DNA from: Caenorhabditis remanei | Taxonomy: Eukaryota; Nematoda; Chromadorea; Rhabditida; Rhabditidae | Direction: 5' to 3' | NCBI RefSeq assembly: GCF_010183535.1 | Contig: NC_071329.1 | Span: 2,232,001-2,296,000 of the forward strand | DNA: 64,000 nucleotides | In this document: in pieces, positions 53,990 through 64,000 of the stretch | How positions within the stretch are numbered: the stretch's first letter is position 1 | Layout of the letters: each line of letters opens with the position of its first letter | Translations under genes and position numbers: made by a program | The notes under the pieces: model-generated | The model's database searches: none | What the model was told of the DNA's origin: nothing | The model's input: only the letters and a program-made list of their open reading frames with translations

Positions 53990-55030
53990 TTAGTATTCAA
54001 TAAGAATCAGAGGGAAAGGAGGGACCAGCCATACAGTAGGCAGTCAGGAAGGCAGAAAGAGATGGGAGATCGTCTATGGCTTACGTCAAGTGAAAACATA
54101 TCTGCGTACTGTGCGTATTGGCTCCTGGGAAGAGCGCGCACCACTTTTTAGGGTCATAGGCCCTGGATCTTGGCTCCTGGGATAACTCTAGGCCTATGAC
54201 CCTAAAAGTGGTGCGCGCTCTTCCCAGGAGCCAATACGCAAAGTACGCAGATATGTTTCCACTTGACGTAAGACGTAGACAATCAGAAATCTCATTCTGA
54301 CGTCCAGACTGCCTACTGTCTTATTGCTCTCTTATTTTCTATCCCGTCTACCAATATGGCCCCACGACCAATCCCCCACTCTATTCTCTCTTCTTCGACT
54401 ACCCTTATCCCAGCCACCCGTCCCCACTCTATCCAGAAGACCCCTCTCGAGACTTCTGCCGATAAAGTGGCCAGATATTCGAAGATTCTGAAACACTCCA
54501 ACTGTAGACATGCTGTTAGTCATGCTCTTCTCAGACTCGCTCAACTGAACTGCCCTATGAGGGTATTTGAGACATGTCAAACGGAAAAGAGACTGCAGAG
54601 ATTCGAAGGAAATGTTGAGTGCCTCTATCAGATTAACATTCTGAAAAGGAAATTCGCGGAGCTCCGTCGTAAAGAAGAATCCGAGAAGTATGGAAAGAAA
54701 TCATCTAAGTTGGAGTTAAAGGAGGAGGAGTACGACCCGGAGTTCTCAGGATCCAACGGACTGAAGACTACAATAATGGAGATGTATGCAGAGTACAAAC
54801 CAACACCGATTATTAGAAAATTCAATCGATAAATGATCTCAGGATTCATTTTGTTTGCGTATGTCTTTTTAATTATTTCTGTCATTCAATTGTTATTCTC
54901 ATTCCCTCAATCAATAAATCTTAATAATAATAATGAAAAGTGTATTGTTCCTAGCATTTCTTTAATGGCAAAAACCATCAGCAAACTTGTCATGGCCCGT
55001 TTTGAATCAAAATTCGAAATGTTTTTCGCA
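53990..55030 (+). mobile_element. ORF-bearing family T element, right end truncated
   Basis: It starts TTAGTATTCAATAAGAATCA, continues through the GCGTATTGGCTCCTGGGAAG hairpin and the plus-strand ORF, and fades after CAAACTTGTCATGGCCCG and TTTTGAATCAAAATTCG, where the full element at 22 kb continues to its second terminus. Confidence 0.7.
54356..54832 (+). CDS. conserved 158-aa protein of family T element, copy 2
   Basis: This ORF is intact, with start MAPRPIPHSILSSSTTLIPA. It differs from copy 1 at about 14 positions (for example GKKSSKLELKEEEYDPEFSG for GKKAAKLEL..., and KFAELRRKEE). Length and C-terminus are unchanged. The function is unknown; the shared features are described under the copy at 22310-22786. 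AATAAA follows at about 54914. Confidence 0.65.
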   Translation: MAPRPIPHSILSSSTTLIPATRPHSIQKTPLETSADKVARYSKILKHSNCRHAVSHALLRLAQLNCPMRVFETCQTEKRLQRFEGNVECLYQINILKRKFAELRRKEESEKYGKKSSKLELKEEEYDPEFSGSNGLKTTIMEMYAEYKPTPIIRKFNR

Positions 55031-55127
55031 GAAAGTTTAGTTTTTGACTAAAAATTAAAATTTTAATCAAAAGGTTGGTCCGATTTTTGACAAGTTTGCA
55101 AATCAGAATTAGATCATCTGGTTTTTG

Positions 55128-55412
55128 ACACAACATAAGATTTTTATTAGTAAAGAAGTCAATATTTATAACGACGTTCACACACGTTTTTTGCTCGCAC
55201 TGTAACAATATGTGAAGACAAACATTCCCATGTGACCTTTAACTATGCATCCTATCGTCACATTTTCTTAATCGATGGGAAGGAGCGCAGTGCGAGAATG
55301 CATAGTTAAAGGTCACCTGGGAATGTTTGTCTTCACATATGGTTACAGTGCGAGCAAAAACGTGTGTGAACGTCGTTATAAATATTGACTTCTTTGCTAA
55401 CACAAATCTTAT
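55128..55412. repeat. palindrome with 110-base arms
   Basis: AAGTCAATATTTATAACGAC, GTTCACACACGTTTTTTGCT and GTGAAGACAAACATTCCC pair with their inverses, centred near 55263. The centre holds CATCCTATCGTCACATTTTC. No coding content is present. Confidence 0.85.
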
Positions 55413-55639
55413 ACATGGAAACTAAATCAATAGGCCTATGTTCAAGAGAGAAATGAGAGTTGTAAGGAAATATTTGAAGTAGTTATGGGAAAACACAACA
55501 AATATAGAAATAAGGAGCCAGGTATAGTATGAACTGAACTGGTTTCTAAGTTTGGGAGTTTTTTTCAGTCAACTTTTGTAAGTGGTAGGTACTAACAACC
55601 CAAATCTTAAACCGTCCGAATTAAAACTGGTATACTGAT

Positions 55640-56627
55640 AAGAATGCTGACTGTTTTTGACATTAAAGAAATGCTTAAAACAGTACACTTTTTATTATTA
55701 TTAAGATTTATTGATTGAGGGAATGAGAATAACAATGGAATGACAGAAATAATTAAAAGACAGAAGCAAACAGAATAAATCCTGATATCATTTATCGGTT
55801 GAATTTTCGAATAATCGGTGTTGGTTTATACTCTGCATACATCTCCATTATTGTAGTCTTCAGTCCGTTGGATCCTGAAAACTCCGGGTCGTACTCCTCC
55901 TCCTTCAACTCCAACTTAGCTGCTTTCTTTCCAAACTTCTCGGATTCTTCTTTACGACGAAGCTCCTCGAATTTCCGTTTGAGAATATTGATTTGATACA
56001 GGCACTCAACATTTCCTTCGAATCTCTGTAGTCTCTTTTCCGTTTTGCATTCCTCGAATACTCTCATAGAGCAGTTCAGTTGGGCGAGTCTGAGAAGAGC
56101 ATGACTAACAGCATGTCTACAGTTGGAGTGCTTCAGAATCTTCGAATACTTGGCGACTTTTTCGGCAGAAGTCTCGAGAGGGGTCTTCTGGATAGGGTGG
56201 GGACGGGTGGCTGGGATAAGGGTAGCCGAAGAAGAGAGAATAGAGTGGGGGATTGGTCGTGGGGCCATATTGGTAGACGGGATAGAAAATAAGAGAGCAA
56301 CAAGACAGTAAGCAGTCTGGGAGGGCAGAATGAGAAGGGAGATTGCCAACGGCTTACGTCAAGTGGAAACATATCTGCGTCCTTTGCGTAATGGCTTCTG
56401 GAAAGAGCGCGCACCACTTTTAGGGTCATAGACACTGCTCCTGGGAAAACGGTAGGCCTGTGACCCGAAAAGCGGTGCGCGCTCTTCCCAGGAGCCAATA
56501 CGCAGAGTACGCAGATATGTTTCCACTTGACGTAAGCCAACGACGATCTCCCATCTCATTATGCCCTCCAGACTGCCTACTGTATGGCTGGTCACCTTTT
56601 TTCTCTATGATTCTTATTGAATACTAA
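55640..56627 (-). mobile_element. ORF-bearing family T element, left end truncated
   Basis: It begins within the CATTAAAGAAATGCTTAAAA side, contains the minus-strand ORF and then the hairpin, and ends GATTCTTATTGAATACTAA at 56627. It is almost a mirror of the 53.99 kb copy. The two lie tail to tail around the 55.13-55.41 kb palindrome. Confidence 0.75.
55792..56268 (-). CDS. conserved 158-aa protein of family T element, copy 3
   Basis: This ORF is intact from MAPRPIPHSILSSSATLIPA to IIRKFNR. The frame is open further upstream to a Met at 56349, but only the MAPRP start is shared by all copies. It is closest to copy 1, with Ser for Pro in LNCSMRVFEECK. The function is unknown. Confidence 0.65.
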   Translation of the reverse strand: MAPRPIPHSILSSSATLIPATRPHPIQKTPLETSAEKVAKYSKILKHSNCRHAVSHALLRLAQLNCSMRVFEECKTEKRLQRFEGNVECLYQINILKRKFEELRRKEESEKFGKKAAKLELKEEEYDPEFSGSNGLKTTIMEMYAEYKPTPIIRKFNR

Positions 56628-56639
56628 TTTCCCTTATTC

Positions 56640-57840
56640 TCCTGTTATCACCGTATGCAGAGCTTCAAAAGTGAGTTTCCTTTTCTTCAATGACAGTTTT
56701 TGTCAGCCAACATTTAATAAGAATATCAATTTTTTGTATTTCAGCATGTAGACAAACGAAATAAACCCATAACATGGAAAACGATGATAGAATCGGGCTT
56801 GATGCCGTGTCTGTGGGCACACTTCGCGACACTACCAGTTACAGATTAGTGGAACTGAAAACTCAACCAGACGTTAGTTTGGTTACGATGAATCTCGCGA
56901 TACTTGCGAAGTCATAGACATAACTATGGACTTCGAGGATTCTCACGTCTTTCTTGAGGATGTCCAGAAAAAAATGTGCGGCAAATGGAAGAATAAAAAA
57001 GACGTCGGCACCTATCAAAACCCGAAAAGGCCGATCCGTAGTTCTTGTTTAATGATGGAAGGTCAAATTCAATACAGCACTTGTGAGAACATAATCAATA
57101 CGATTTTCGGAACGGGAGACATTGAGCTGGTTTCTTTGGTTTTCAAAGTGAATTTGACTGTAAGTTAGCCATATGCATATTTCATCTCAAATAAGTGCAA
57201 TTTTTCAGGAAATCATCCACAGAATGGGACTCGATGATGGAATCGGACTTGATGCCGCGCAATATGGGATACCAAGTGAAGAAGATTCATGAAGTATGGC
57301 ATTGGGACGACTCAAAGTGGTTCAGGGGAGGATTCTTCTGAAAGTATCTGGAACCACTTTCGAAGATGAAGCATGAGGCGTCCGGCTAGCCACGACCCAA
57401 AATGAGCGACAAGGAAAAACAGGACCACATTGATTCCATTAGGAAAAAAAAGATGGAATCAGCGCCGACAATGTGAAGAAGAACCCTGCACTCCGACAAA
57501 TGACCAAGCTACCTTTAAATAGCGCATGGGTTAATTACTCTTTTCTTGTTAGCTAAAAAATTTAAATAAATTATTGGTCTTTTGTGATATTGATGTTGTT
57601 ACACCGTATTTCTTTCAGAATCAGAACATTTTTTTGAAAAAAAGATGTTTTTCCATCTATCATATCGTGAAAGTTGAAAAACTACGACAACCAGTGAGGA
57701 ATTAGGCAAACATATTGTCCGAGAGGACTACACGGCTGTACGGAGGACAATCAATATTATGAATGAGAAGGTCAAGCACCACACATCTGTTTTTTCTCTT
57801 CTTGTGTAGTAATGAGAAGATGGGTCTGGGAAGAAAAAAC
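56640..57840. other. transposon-derived debris without intact gene
   Basis: GATAGAATCGGGCTTGATGC and its variants occur at 56785 and 57230 and match 52.65 kb. A frame at 56926-57168 (MDFEDSHVFLEDVQKKMCGK) ends at a GTAAGT donor but has no recognisable domain. 57715-57840 repeats, inverted, the 21.87-21.97 kb flank (CTCATTACTACA, GATTGTCCTCCGTA). Confidence 0.4.
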
Positions 57841-58816
57841 ATATCTGCGTACTCTGCGTATTGGCTCCTGGGAAGAGCGCGCACCACTTTTAGGGTCGTA
57901 GACATTGTGGTTTCCACTTGACGTAAGCCGTAGACAATCTGCCCATATCATTCTGCCTTCCCAACTGCCTACTGTCTTATTGCTCTCTTATTGCTCTCTT
58001 ATTGCTCTCTTATTTTCTATCCCGTCTACTAATATGGCCCCACGACCAATCCCCCACTCTATTCTCTCTTTCTTCCCAGCCACCCGTCCCCACCCTATCC
58101 AGAAGACCCCTCTCGAGACTTCTGCCGAGAAAGTCGCCAAGTATTCGAAGATTCTGAAGCACTCCAACTGTAGACATGCTGTTAGTCATGCTCTTCTCAG
58201 ACTCGCCCAACTGAACTGCCCTATGAGAGTGTTCGAGAAATGTCAAACGGAAAAGAGACTGAAGAGATTCGAAGGAAATATTGAGTGCCTGTATCAGGTC
58301 AATATTGTGAAACGGAAATTTGAGGAGCTCCGTCGTAAAGAAGAATCCGAGAAGTTTGGAAAGAAAGCAGCTAAATTGGAGTTGAAGGAGGAGGAGTACG
58401 ACCCGGAGTTCTCAAAATCCAACGGACTGAAGACTACAATAATGGAGATGTATGCAGAGTACAAACCAACACGGATTATTCGAAAATTCAATCGATAAAT
58501 GATCTCAGGATTTATTTTGTTTGTTTATGTCTTTTTAATTATTTCTGGCATTCGATTGTTATTCTCATTCACTCAATCAATAAATCTAAATAATAATAAA
58601 AACGCGTGCTGTTTCTAACATTTCTTTAATGTCAAAAAATCAGCAAACTTGTCATGATCCTCCTGAGGAAACTCTAGGTCAATGACCCTAAAAGTGGTGC
58701 GCGCTCTTCCCAGGAGGGTAGACGCAGTGCTTCACTGACCCAACGTAAACAGTAAGAGAGACTGGGTACAGTCTGTAAAAATAGTATGGTTTATGACCTA
58801 CTTTTTTGAATACTAA
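57840..58816 (+). mobile_element. ORF-bearing family T element with rearranged hairpin
   Basis: The hairpin core is reduced here to one arm (GCGTATTGGCTCCTGGGAAG then CATTGTGGTTTCCACTTGAC). It is followed by three repeats of TTATTGCTCTC, the plus-strand ORF, and a complete far end finishing TTTTTTGAATACTAA at 58816. Confidence 0.7.
58034..58498 (+). CDS. conserved 154-aa protein of family T element, copy 4
   Basis: This is the same protein with a clean 12-base deletion that removes four residues after HSILS (HSILSFFPATRPHPIQK) and keeps the frame. Other changes include NIECLYQVNIVKRKFEELRR and PTRIIRKFNR. Frame retention despite a deletion argues for coding constraint, though recent origin could also explain it. 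The frame is open upstream to 57905, but that part covers element hairpin sequence. Confidence 0.62.
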   Translation: MAPRPIPHSILSFFPATRPHPIQKTPLETSAEKVAKYSKILKHSNCRHAVSHALLRLAQLNCPMRVFEKCQTEKRLKRFEGNIECLYQVNIVKRKFEELRRKEESEKFGKKAAKLELKEEEYDPEFSKSNGLKTTIMEMYAEYKPTRIIRKFNR

Positions 58817-59568
58817 CGATGAGAACAATACGGTAATGTTCTCGAGTTAACTATAAGAAATATCCAGAAGGCATGTGTCTTCCATCCGTTGAAGAACAAA
58901 AGAGGATAGCGAACTGATTCAGATCATCATGGATTCAATGATTTGCCCTCTAGACTTACGTTGAGAACTGGAGACGTTGATTAAAAGAACTTCCTGAAGT
59001 AGAAAAACGACTGGATTACGTTGACAGCCGTGGACCAATCAACCACATTGATTTGTCATATAAGCAGTAGGATATTGAATTCATTTTGGGATATTTCATG
59101 GAACGACAACAGATCACGCTTCACACTTCAAAGTTAAAAAAGAGTTCGTGAATGCGAGATCTCGAACTTATAAAGAACTGAAGGACACATTTGTCGTATG
59201 ATCCTTTGTTTGACAAAATTGTGTTTGAAAAATAAAAATTTCTTTTTCTATATCGTTGTTAAAAAACGATATTTTCTGTGAAAAAAACAAAAAACATGGA
59301 CCGTTTTTCCCGTTTGTAATAAGACCAGTCGGTTCACGTCGCCTAACGGCGACTAAACCTCCTTTTCTACACCACCCTTCCAGGGGTTACAGCGCCTGCG
59401 GCGCTTCCCAAACGGTTCAGACTATTGAGGTTTCCGAAGTCTCTCCAACTTCTGAATAATGTAAAATCTATGTTTTTCTGATGCGATTTCGATCCCTTAC
59501 TCCTCTATTTGTTTTAAATCTGGCGATAAGAAAAAATCTTTCGCGTGTCTACATGGGTTCGAACCAAC
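58817..59568. other. no gene seen; shared terminal-type repeat near 59.32-59.43 kb
   Basis: 58.82-59.25 kb has no supported frame. 59320-59430 (ACCAGTCGG, AACCTCC, CTACACCACCCTTC, AGCGCCTGCGG) recurs at 63.90-63.98 kb. 59545-59568 carries GGGTTCGAACC, a tRNA B-box-like sequence, just before the insertion described next. Confidence 0.5.
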
Positions 59569-60147
59569 GGCTCTATTTAGATGGCCTTTAAAAACTCAAA
59601 CGTCCCTTAAAACACTTAGACGTCCCTTGAAACACTTAAACGTCCTTTCAAACTCTAATTTTTTTAAAACGTCCTTTCAAAAGTTTAGACGTCCCAAAAA
59701 ACGTTTAAACGTCCCATAAAATGTTTAGACGTCCCTTGAAATCCCAAAATATAGTTCTGAAGATTTAAACGTCCCAAAAAACATTTAGACGTCCCACAAA
59801 ATATTTAGACCTATTCAAAACTATTCAGTTGCTTTATTGTTGAAGGGACGTCTAAACATTTTTTGGGGCGTTTAAATGTTTTTTGGGACGTCTAATTATT
59901 TAAAACGAAATTTTTGGGCTTCAAAGGACGTCTCAATATTTAATGGGACGTCTAAACATTTTTTGGGACGTCTAAATGTTTTTTGGGACGTTTAAACAAT
60001 TTTGTACATATTTTGGATCCGAAAGGACGTTTAAATGTTTCAAAGGACGTCTAAGTGTTTCAAGGGACGTCTAAGTGTTTTAAGGGACGTCTAAATGTTT
60101 TTTGGGACGTTCAAGTTTTCAAAGGACATCTAAACTGGAATAGAGCC
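59569..60147. mobile_element. 579-bp inverted-repeat element with 8-bp duplication, made of GGACGT units
   Basis: The ends are GGCTCTATTTAGATG and the inverse TCCAGT-like side finishing AATAGAGCC. GAACCAAC is repeated exactly on both flanks (59561-59568 and 60148-60155). Each arm is a degenerate tandem of AAACGTCCC / GGGACGTCTAAA units about 25 bases long. An 8-bp duplication suggests a hAT-type mechanism. It interrupts a tRNA-like sequence, since ATGGGTTC-GAACCAAC-TGACTACAG is contiguous without it. Confidence 0.85.
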
Positions 60148-60155
60148 GAACCAAC

Positions 60156-61680
60156 TGACTACAGTCAACGTTGCCCAACTTGCCAGATTTGATGCAGCAA
60201 AGAACCGACCTTCTTCATTTGAAATTCGAACTTGGATTTGAAATGTAGTGCCTCGTAATATGAACAAACTGGATCCATGCTTCTGATGTAGTGAGGATCT
60301 GGTTGTGCATCAGTACCAACCACTCCGAGAATAGCTCCCTTACGTGTCGATTTTCAAACTCGATGTGGTCTGCCTGACTGTTTCGCTTGAGTTACGCACG
60401 CTCTGGTGGTGTTGGCTCTTGTTCTTCTTGCCGTCACATCATAAGCTCTTCTGGTCGTCTGGCAGCTGCCCGGGAAATCATTAAAGCCCGTCTAGATCTC
60501 GTTTGATCTTCGAACTCATTTTTCCTGCTGATTTCCATTTGTTTGGTATTGGTTCTGATATTTCTCGACTGCTCAGTGTCAGACTGTGGAGATCGTCGAA
60601 CTGATACCATCAGCCACGATTTTAAACCTCAAAGATAGTAAAGATCCTGACTATCTTGGATGCCGGATAGCACGGCCCGAAGTCTCCTTTTTGTCGATGT
60701 TTTTCACAGACTCCATCAGCTGAGTGCCCTCGACCGCTCACATCTGAATTCTGTTGACATGTCAACAACATTTGCTATGGAATTCTGACAATCTTGATTT
60801 CGGATAGTAGTCTTTTTGTCGTTTTTCTTCACCGATTCTTGTGTCATGAGTTGAGTGTCCTCTAGCCCATTAATTCCTCCGAGCTCCACGCTACCATCCG
60901 ATTCTCTTCTTCTATACCCATTTGACTTTGATCCTTTGACCTGATACCCAGACAATCTCGAAATCGTCGTACAGCGTCCGAGGTGGAGGTGGTATCACCG
61001 GGAACAAAAAAAGCAGCACCATAAGCATTCTGTGAATTGTCGGCGGGAACAGTAGTAGTTGGAGAGAGTGACGCCATGACGGGAAAAAGAAAATAATAAC
61101 TATCAGCTATTTGAAAACACGGGTTTCACGTGGTTCCATGTCGGGACTACACGCAACTTCCGCTAATCTCTATATTTTACACGAACAAAATAAGCGGAGC
61201 AAAAGCAGTGGTAAGAAGAATGTAAATGCTATTAGCACCGCACGCTTCTTATAACCTCGCTCTACCGGAACCCAAAAAAGTGTGTGAAATTGAGAGTCTC
61301 AGAGAAATACATACATTTATCAAGGGCGTTTCAGTGGAGCGCAGTTGCAGGAACTATGCCCAGCTAATAGCCAAAACGGCTATTAACACTTTCTTTTAAA
61401 TGAGCACCCATATGTATCCAAAATGAATCCCATCTTCCTTCACCTGTGTCCAGAAAATTGCCGTTTCTTTTTCTGATATCAATCTGGAAACAAACGACAC
61501 GGTTGGAAATCTCTATTTTTCTGAATCAGATGATAACAGCACATCTTTCTCATAGTCCCTTTTGGAGAACGGTCCGTATTTCTTTGTGACGTAGTTCTCG
61601 CTGGAAACAGGCTGCGCGTTCGGAAACCTCTATATTTTCCCAATCTATCAACGAAAAAAATCAAAAAAATTTTCTCGGCA
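60156..61680. other. no confident gene; possible minus-strand hypothetical exon
   Basis: On the minus strand a frame starts MASLSPTTTVPADNSQNAYG at 61077 and runs to about 60862. An overlapping frame (GGINGLEDTQLMTQESVKKN) continues to 60716. I cannot join them with good splice sites. 60.63-60.72 kb and 60.77-60.86 kb are diverged duplicates of each other (CTGACTATCTTGGAT, CTGACAATCTTGATT). 61.24-61.35 kb holds a GCTCTACCG hairpin-type repeat. Confidence 0.35.
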
Positions 61681-61773
61681 CGCGGGATCGAACTTAAAAC
61701 TAACTGCAGTCAACGTTGCTTAACTTGCCAGATCGGACGCGGCGACACGTCAACCCTTACCATGCGGCCACGG
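61681..61773 (-). pseudogene. tRNA-like sequence with A and B boxes (SINE or tRNA relic)
   Basis: On the minus strand GTGGCCGCATGGTAAGGG resembles an A box and GTTCGATCCCGCG a B box about 70 bases later, with GCAACGTTGACTGCAGTTAG between. The spacing is longer than in a standard tRNA. The inner part (CAACGTTGCCCAACTTGCC on the plus strand) recurs beside the 579-bp element at 60.16-60.20 kb, so this is a repeated tRNA-derived sequence. Confidence 0.5.
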
Positions 61774-62435
61774 AAAATGCAGGCTGAAGAAATGAAAGAA
61801 ATGGCGACCCTTCGGTCGACAGTTTCACGCCACTTTCCCGTGTTCATTCCCCTATGCTTTATCAGTGTTTTTGGCTCAGAAGGCGTCATTTTGAGAATTT
61901 TGAAAAAAGAAAAAGACGGGCATCATGCGGGGGAAATTTCTGATCTTTTGGTCCAACTTCGAAGAAAATCGGTCCAGTAGGAAGGGCTGTAGGATCGGCG
62001 ACACACACACAAACATACAGAATCTGGTGTTTGTTAATAGTAAAGATTCAGTGCCTTGAAAAGTTATAAGAACTAAAACGAATGAAAACGCTGAAAAGAA
62101 ACTGATTTTCATTGGAATTTTTATTAAAAATAAAGTGAGCAATATGTGAAAAAATCCACGTGAAAAAATGTAAATGAAAAAAGAAAAGAAAAATGCAACT
62201 ACATACGATACATGTACGATAGATGAAAACATACACAGAGTGTTTGTGGACTTACACACCGTACTCACTTCCAGATTTGTCAACATATTCAAAAAAAAAT
62301 TCAGTGCTTTTCTGCTTATTTCTGACAATTTGTGATCTGAAAAAGATTATTTATAAAGGGAACAGTTGAAAACAAGGTTGAATTCACAAATCGTCACAAG
62401 AATACCGTAGAAAAAAAGAACCAACAATTTGAGAA

Positions 62436-63507
62436 TTAGAACAATTTGATAAGACGGTCGAGAGCTTTCGCTTTGGCACTATCCGACAACTTTTTGTATT
62501 CTGGAGACTGGTCCAATTTCTTTGCTTTCTCCACGGTATTCAGTCCACGAATACACTTTTCGAGAAGTTTTGGCATCACATACTCGTCAGCCATCCACAA
62601 CATCTTCTCACTATTGATTTTCGAGTTGTATAGAAGATGATATTCGATTATGTTGATAACTGAAGAAACCAGAAAACGACTGGCCATTTCTAACAGCTTA
62701 TCTACAGTACTATCATTTGGAAACACTGGATTTGGGTAGAAACTGCTGAGAAGTAGAGCGAAATCATCGAAAGAAACGTCTTCAATCGGAATTTCATCCA
62801 TTTGTCCTTCTTTGAAATTCGAAGAGAAGAGAGCGCTGAAGTATTCGGAGTGGTAGGAAAGGAACTGAAAAACGTAATTTTAGGGAAAATTCTTAATAAT
62901 AGCTGATACAGAAATCGAGTTTTTCATTTATTCTACTAAAAAGGAAAACGTGAATAAAAGCTAGCAACAATTTGCTAATATGAACTCACCGCTTTGCTCA
63001 CATGAAGCTTTTTTCCGTCGACAACTAAAATCGCATCGTTTTTATCGGAAGGCAGAAACAAGTTGTCGTAATCTCGTTTTTCAGGAGCTGGAGCGTAGTG
63101 AGGAATGAGAGAATATTGATAGTAACAAGTATCGTAGCTATAATTGCATTCAATTTGCTGTGTGATCACTTGGTTGTCTTCTGTGATTTTGATTGCAATC
63201 TTCTGTGCGTCGAAGTAATTATTCACAGAGTAGATTGTGATCTGTCCAGTGATCTCATCGACTCCTTCGCTTTTGGGTTTTTCCCAGTCAAATATCCAGG
63301 TCAAATTAATTTGATAGTTGTTGTACTTTCCGCTCCAGACACTGAAAAAATGACTCGTTCCAATCATTCTTTGGCCCTGTTCTTTCATTTTTTGATGAGA
63401 AATATGACTTACCATTTGATTCCGTGATGGGTCTTCGTCTCCAAAATATTGGTGTTGCCATTGATCTCATAAGTACCACTTTTATACTCGATTGCGTCAC
63501 CCAGCAT
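62436..63507 (-). CDS. BTB/POZ-domain protein (291 aa)
   Basis: Three minus-strand exons join in phase: 63507-63413, 63341-62990 and 62864-62436. The N-terminal 130 residues (SGTYEINGNTNILETKTHHG, then WSGKYNNYQINLTWIFDW) are a beta-rich region like that preceding BTB in nematode btb proteins, not a clear MATH domain. The BTB domain is about residues 165-260: NDAILVVDGKKLHVSKAFLS, YHSEYFSALFSSNFKEG, FDDFALLLSSFYPNPVFPND, and STVDKLLEMASRFLVSSVI. A short helical tail ends LDRLIKLF. Such proteins usually act as adaptors of Cullin-3 ubiquitin ligases or in protein assembly. In nematodes the family has expanded greatly. A further 5' exon joined at the ATTTCAATAG acceptor (63541) is possible, but none was seen before the window end. 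Confidence 0.85.
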
Positions 63508-64000
63508 TTTCGTTAAATTTTCTTGCAATTGTTGCTATTGAAATACATAGAAATTGAAAAATTTTGTATGTAAATGATCGCAAACCCATTTTACGGGGAA
63601 AAAACTATTTGGAAACCAAAAAAATCAAGACTTTTCGCTGAAAAATCTTTTTATAAAAATTAAAGTGAGCAAAATTATCAAACAACGGAGAGTGTTTGCG
63701 GACTTGCGTACCGTACCCTCTTCTAAAAATTGTTATCGCTATTATAAATTCACGGTCTGCCGCCGCAGGGTGTTGCTGACAGCATGAAAATCGTAATAGA
63801 TAACAGTTTCTCACCCATTTCAACTACGAGACTCATCAGAACAAGTTTCATGCGCCTCTAACACCCTGCGGCTGCAGACCGTGTGAATTTATAATACCAG
63901 TCGGTCGGTCAACCTCCTTCCCTACACCACCCTTCTTAGTTTTTCAGCGCCTGCGGCACTTCTCTAATGGTTCAAACAATTATAGCAGTGGGAAAAGTTT
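63508..64000. other. flank with a MITE and a shared repeat; no gene
   Basis: Apart from the inverted-repeat element at 63740-63896 and the dispersed repeat from about 63.90 kb (ACCTCCTTCCCTACACCACC, CAGCGCCTGCGGC) shared with 59.35 kb, I see nothing. Confidence 0.5.
63740..63896. mobile_element. 157-bp MITE
   Basis: The terminal inverted repeats are ATTATAAATTCACGGTCTGC with CGCCGCAGGGTGTT, and AACACCCTGCGG with CAGACCGTGTGAATTTATAA. The core is not self-complementary. It is about 230 bp upstream of the BTB gene start on that gene's strand. Confidence 0.8.

Noticed and set aside
59256..59459. Open frame MLKNDIFCEKNKKHGPFFPF
   Set aside because: Most of it is the dispersed repeat shared with 63.9 kb.
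61876..62328. Minus-strand frame rich in Phe with membrane-like segments
   Set aside because: It is AT-rich (poly-T) sequence downstream of the BTB gene, and there is no coding signal beyond base composition.

Overview
The window is nuclear DNA of a nematode close to Caenorhabditis. The evidence is short introns with TTTTCAG acceptors, likely trans-splice acceptors just before ATGs, a receptor guanylyl cyclase of the worm gcy type, SPK-domain and BTB genes, and very many palindromic (MITE-like) repeats and Helitron remnants. All gene models were joined by eye from splice consensus and reading phase. None has transcript support here, so exon edges should be read as well-argued predictions.

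Layout. 0-6 kb: a small secreted peptide gene (1760-2229), then a glucocerebrosidase (GBA) family gene (2945-5827, 522 aa) whose catalytic acid/base Glu is Gln. 6.5-15.1 kb: a 13-exon gene with three tandem SPK-like domains, its introns filled with nested palindromes. 16.2-17.5 kb: a small ATF4-like bZIP factor. 17.5-24.5 kb: transposon graveyard (Helitron helicase pieces, a broken nuclear-receptor zinc-finger region, a pogo-like transposase piece) and one copy of an element carrying a 158-residue ORF. 24.7-33.6 kb: a complete receptor guanylyl cyclase. 33.9-36.6 kb: a second GBA paralogue with both catalytic glutamates and an antisense tRNA-Ser(AGA) in an intron. 37.2-41.9 kb: an unrecognised, mostly disordered 452-aa protein. 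42.2-43.5 kb: a MICOS subunit Mic10 homologue. 43.5-48.6 kb: no gene, but a dense cluster of one palindromic repeat family. 48.7-51.3 kb: a secreted M14 carboxypeptidase, A-type by its specificity residue. 51.3-62.4 kb: repeats, three more copies of the 158-residue ORF element, and a 579-bp element with an 8-bp target duplication. 62.4-63.5 kb: a BTB-domain gene on the minus strand.

How the parts relate. The host genes do not form one pathway. The two GBA genes are paralogues on either side of the SPK, bZIP and gcy loci. Both have paired GATA motifs close upstream, which suggests intestinal expression. They differ at one catalytic residue and in one expanded intronic satellite. The 452-aa gene and Mic10 lie 231 bp apart on one strand, with an acceptor-like sequence directly before the Mic10 ATG, so co-transcription is possible. 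The strongest candidates for something undescribed are the four-copy ORF-bearing element family, the acid/base-lacking GBA, and introns built almost wholly from small hairpins or heptamer satellites.
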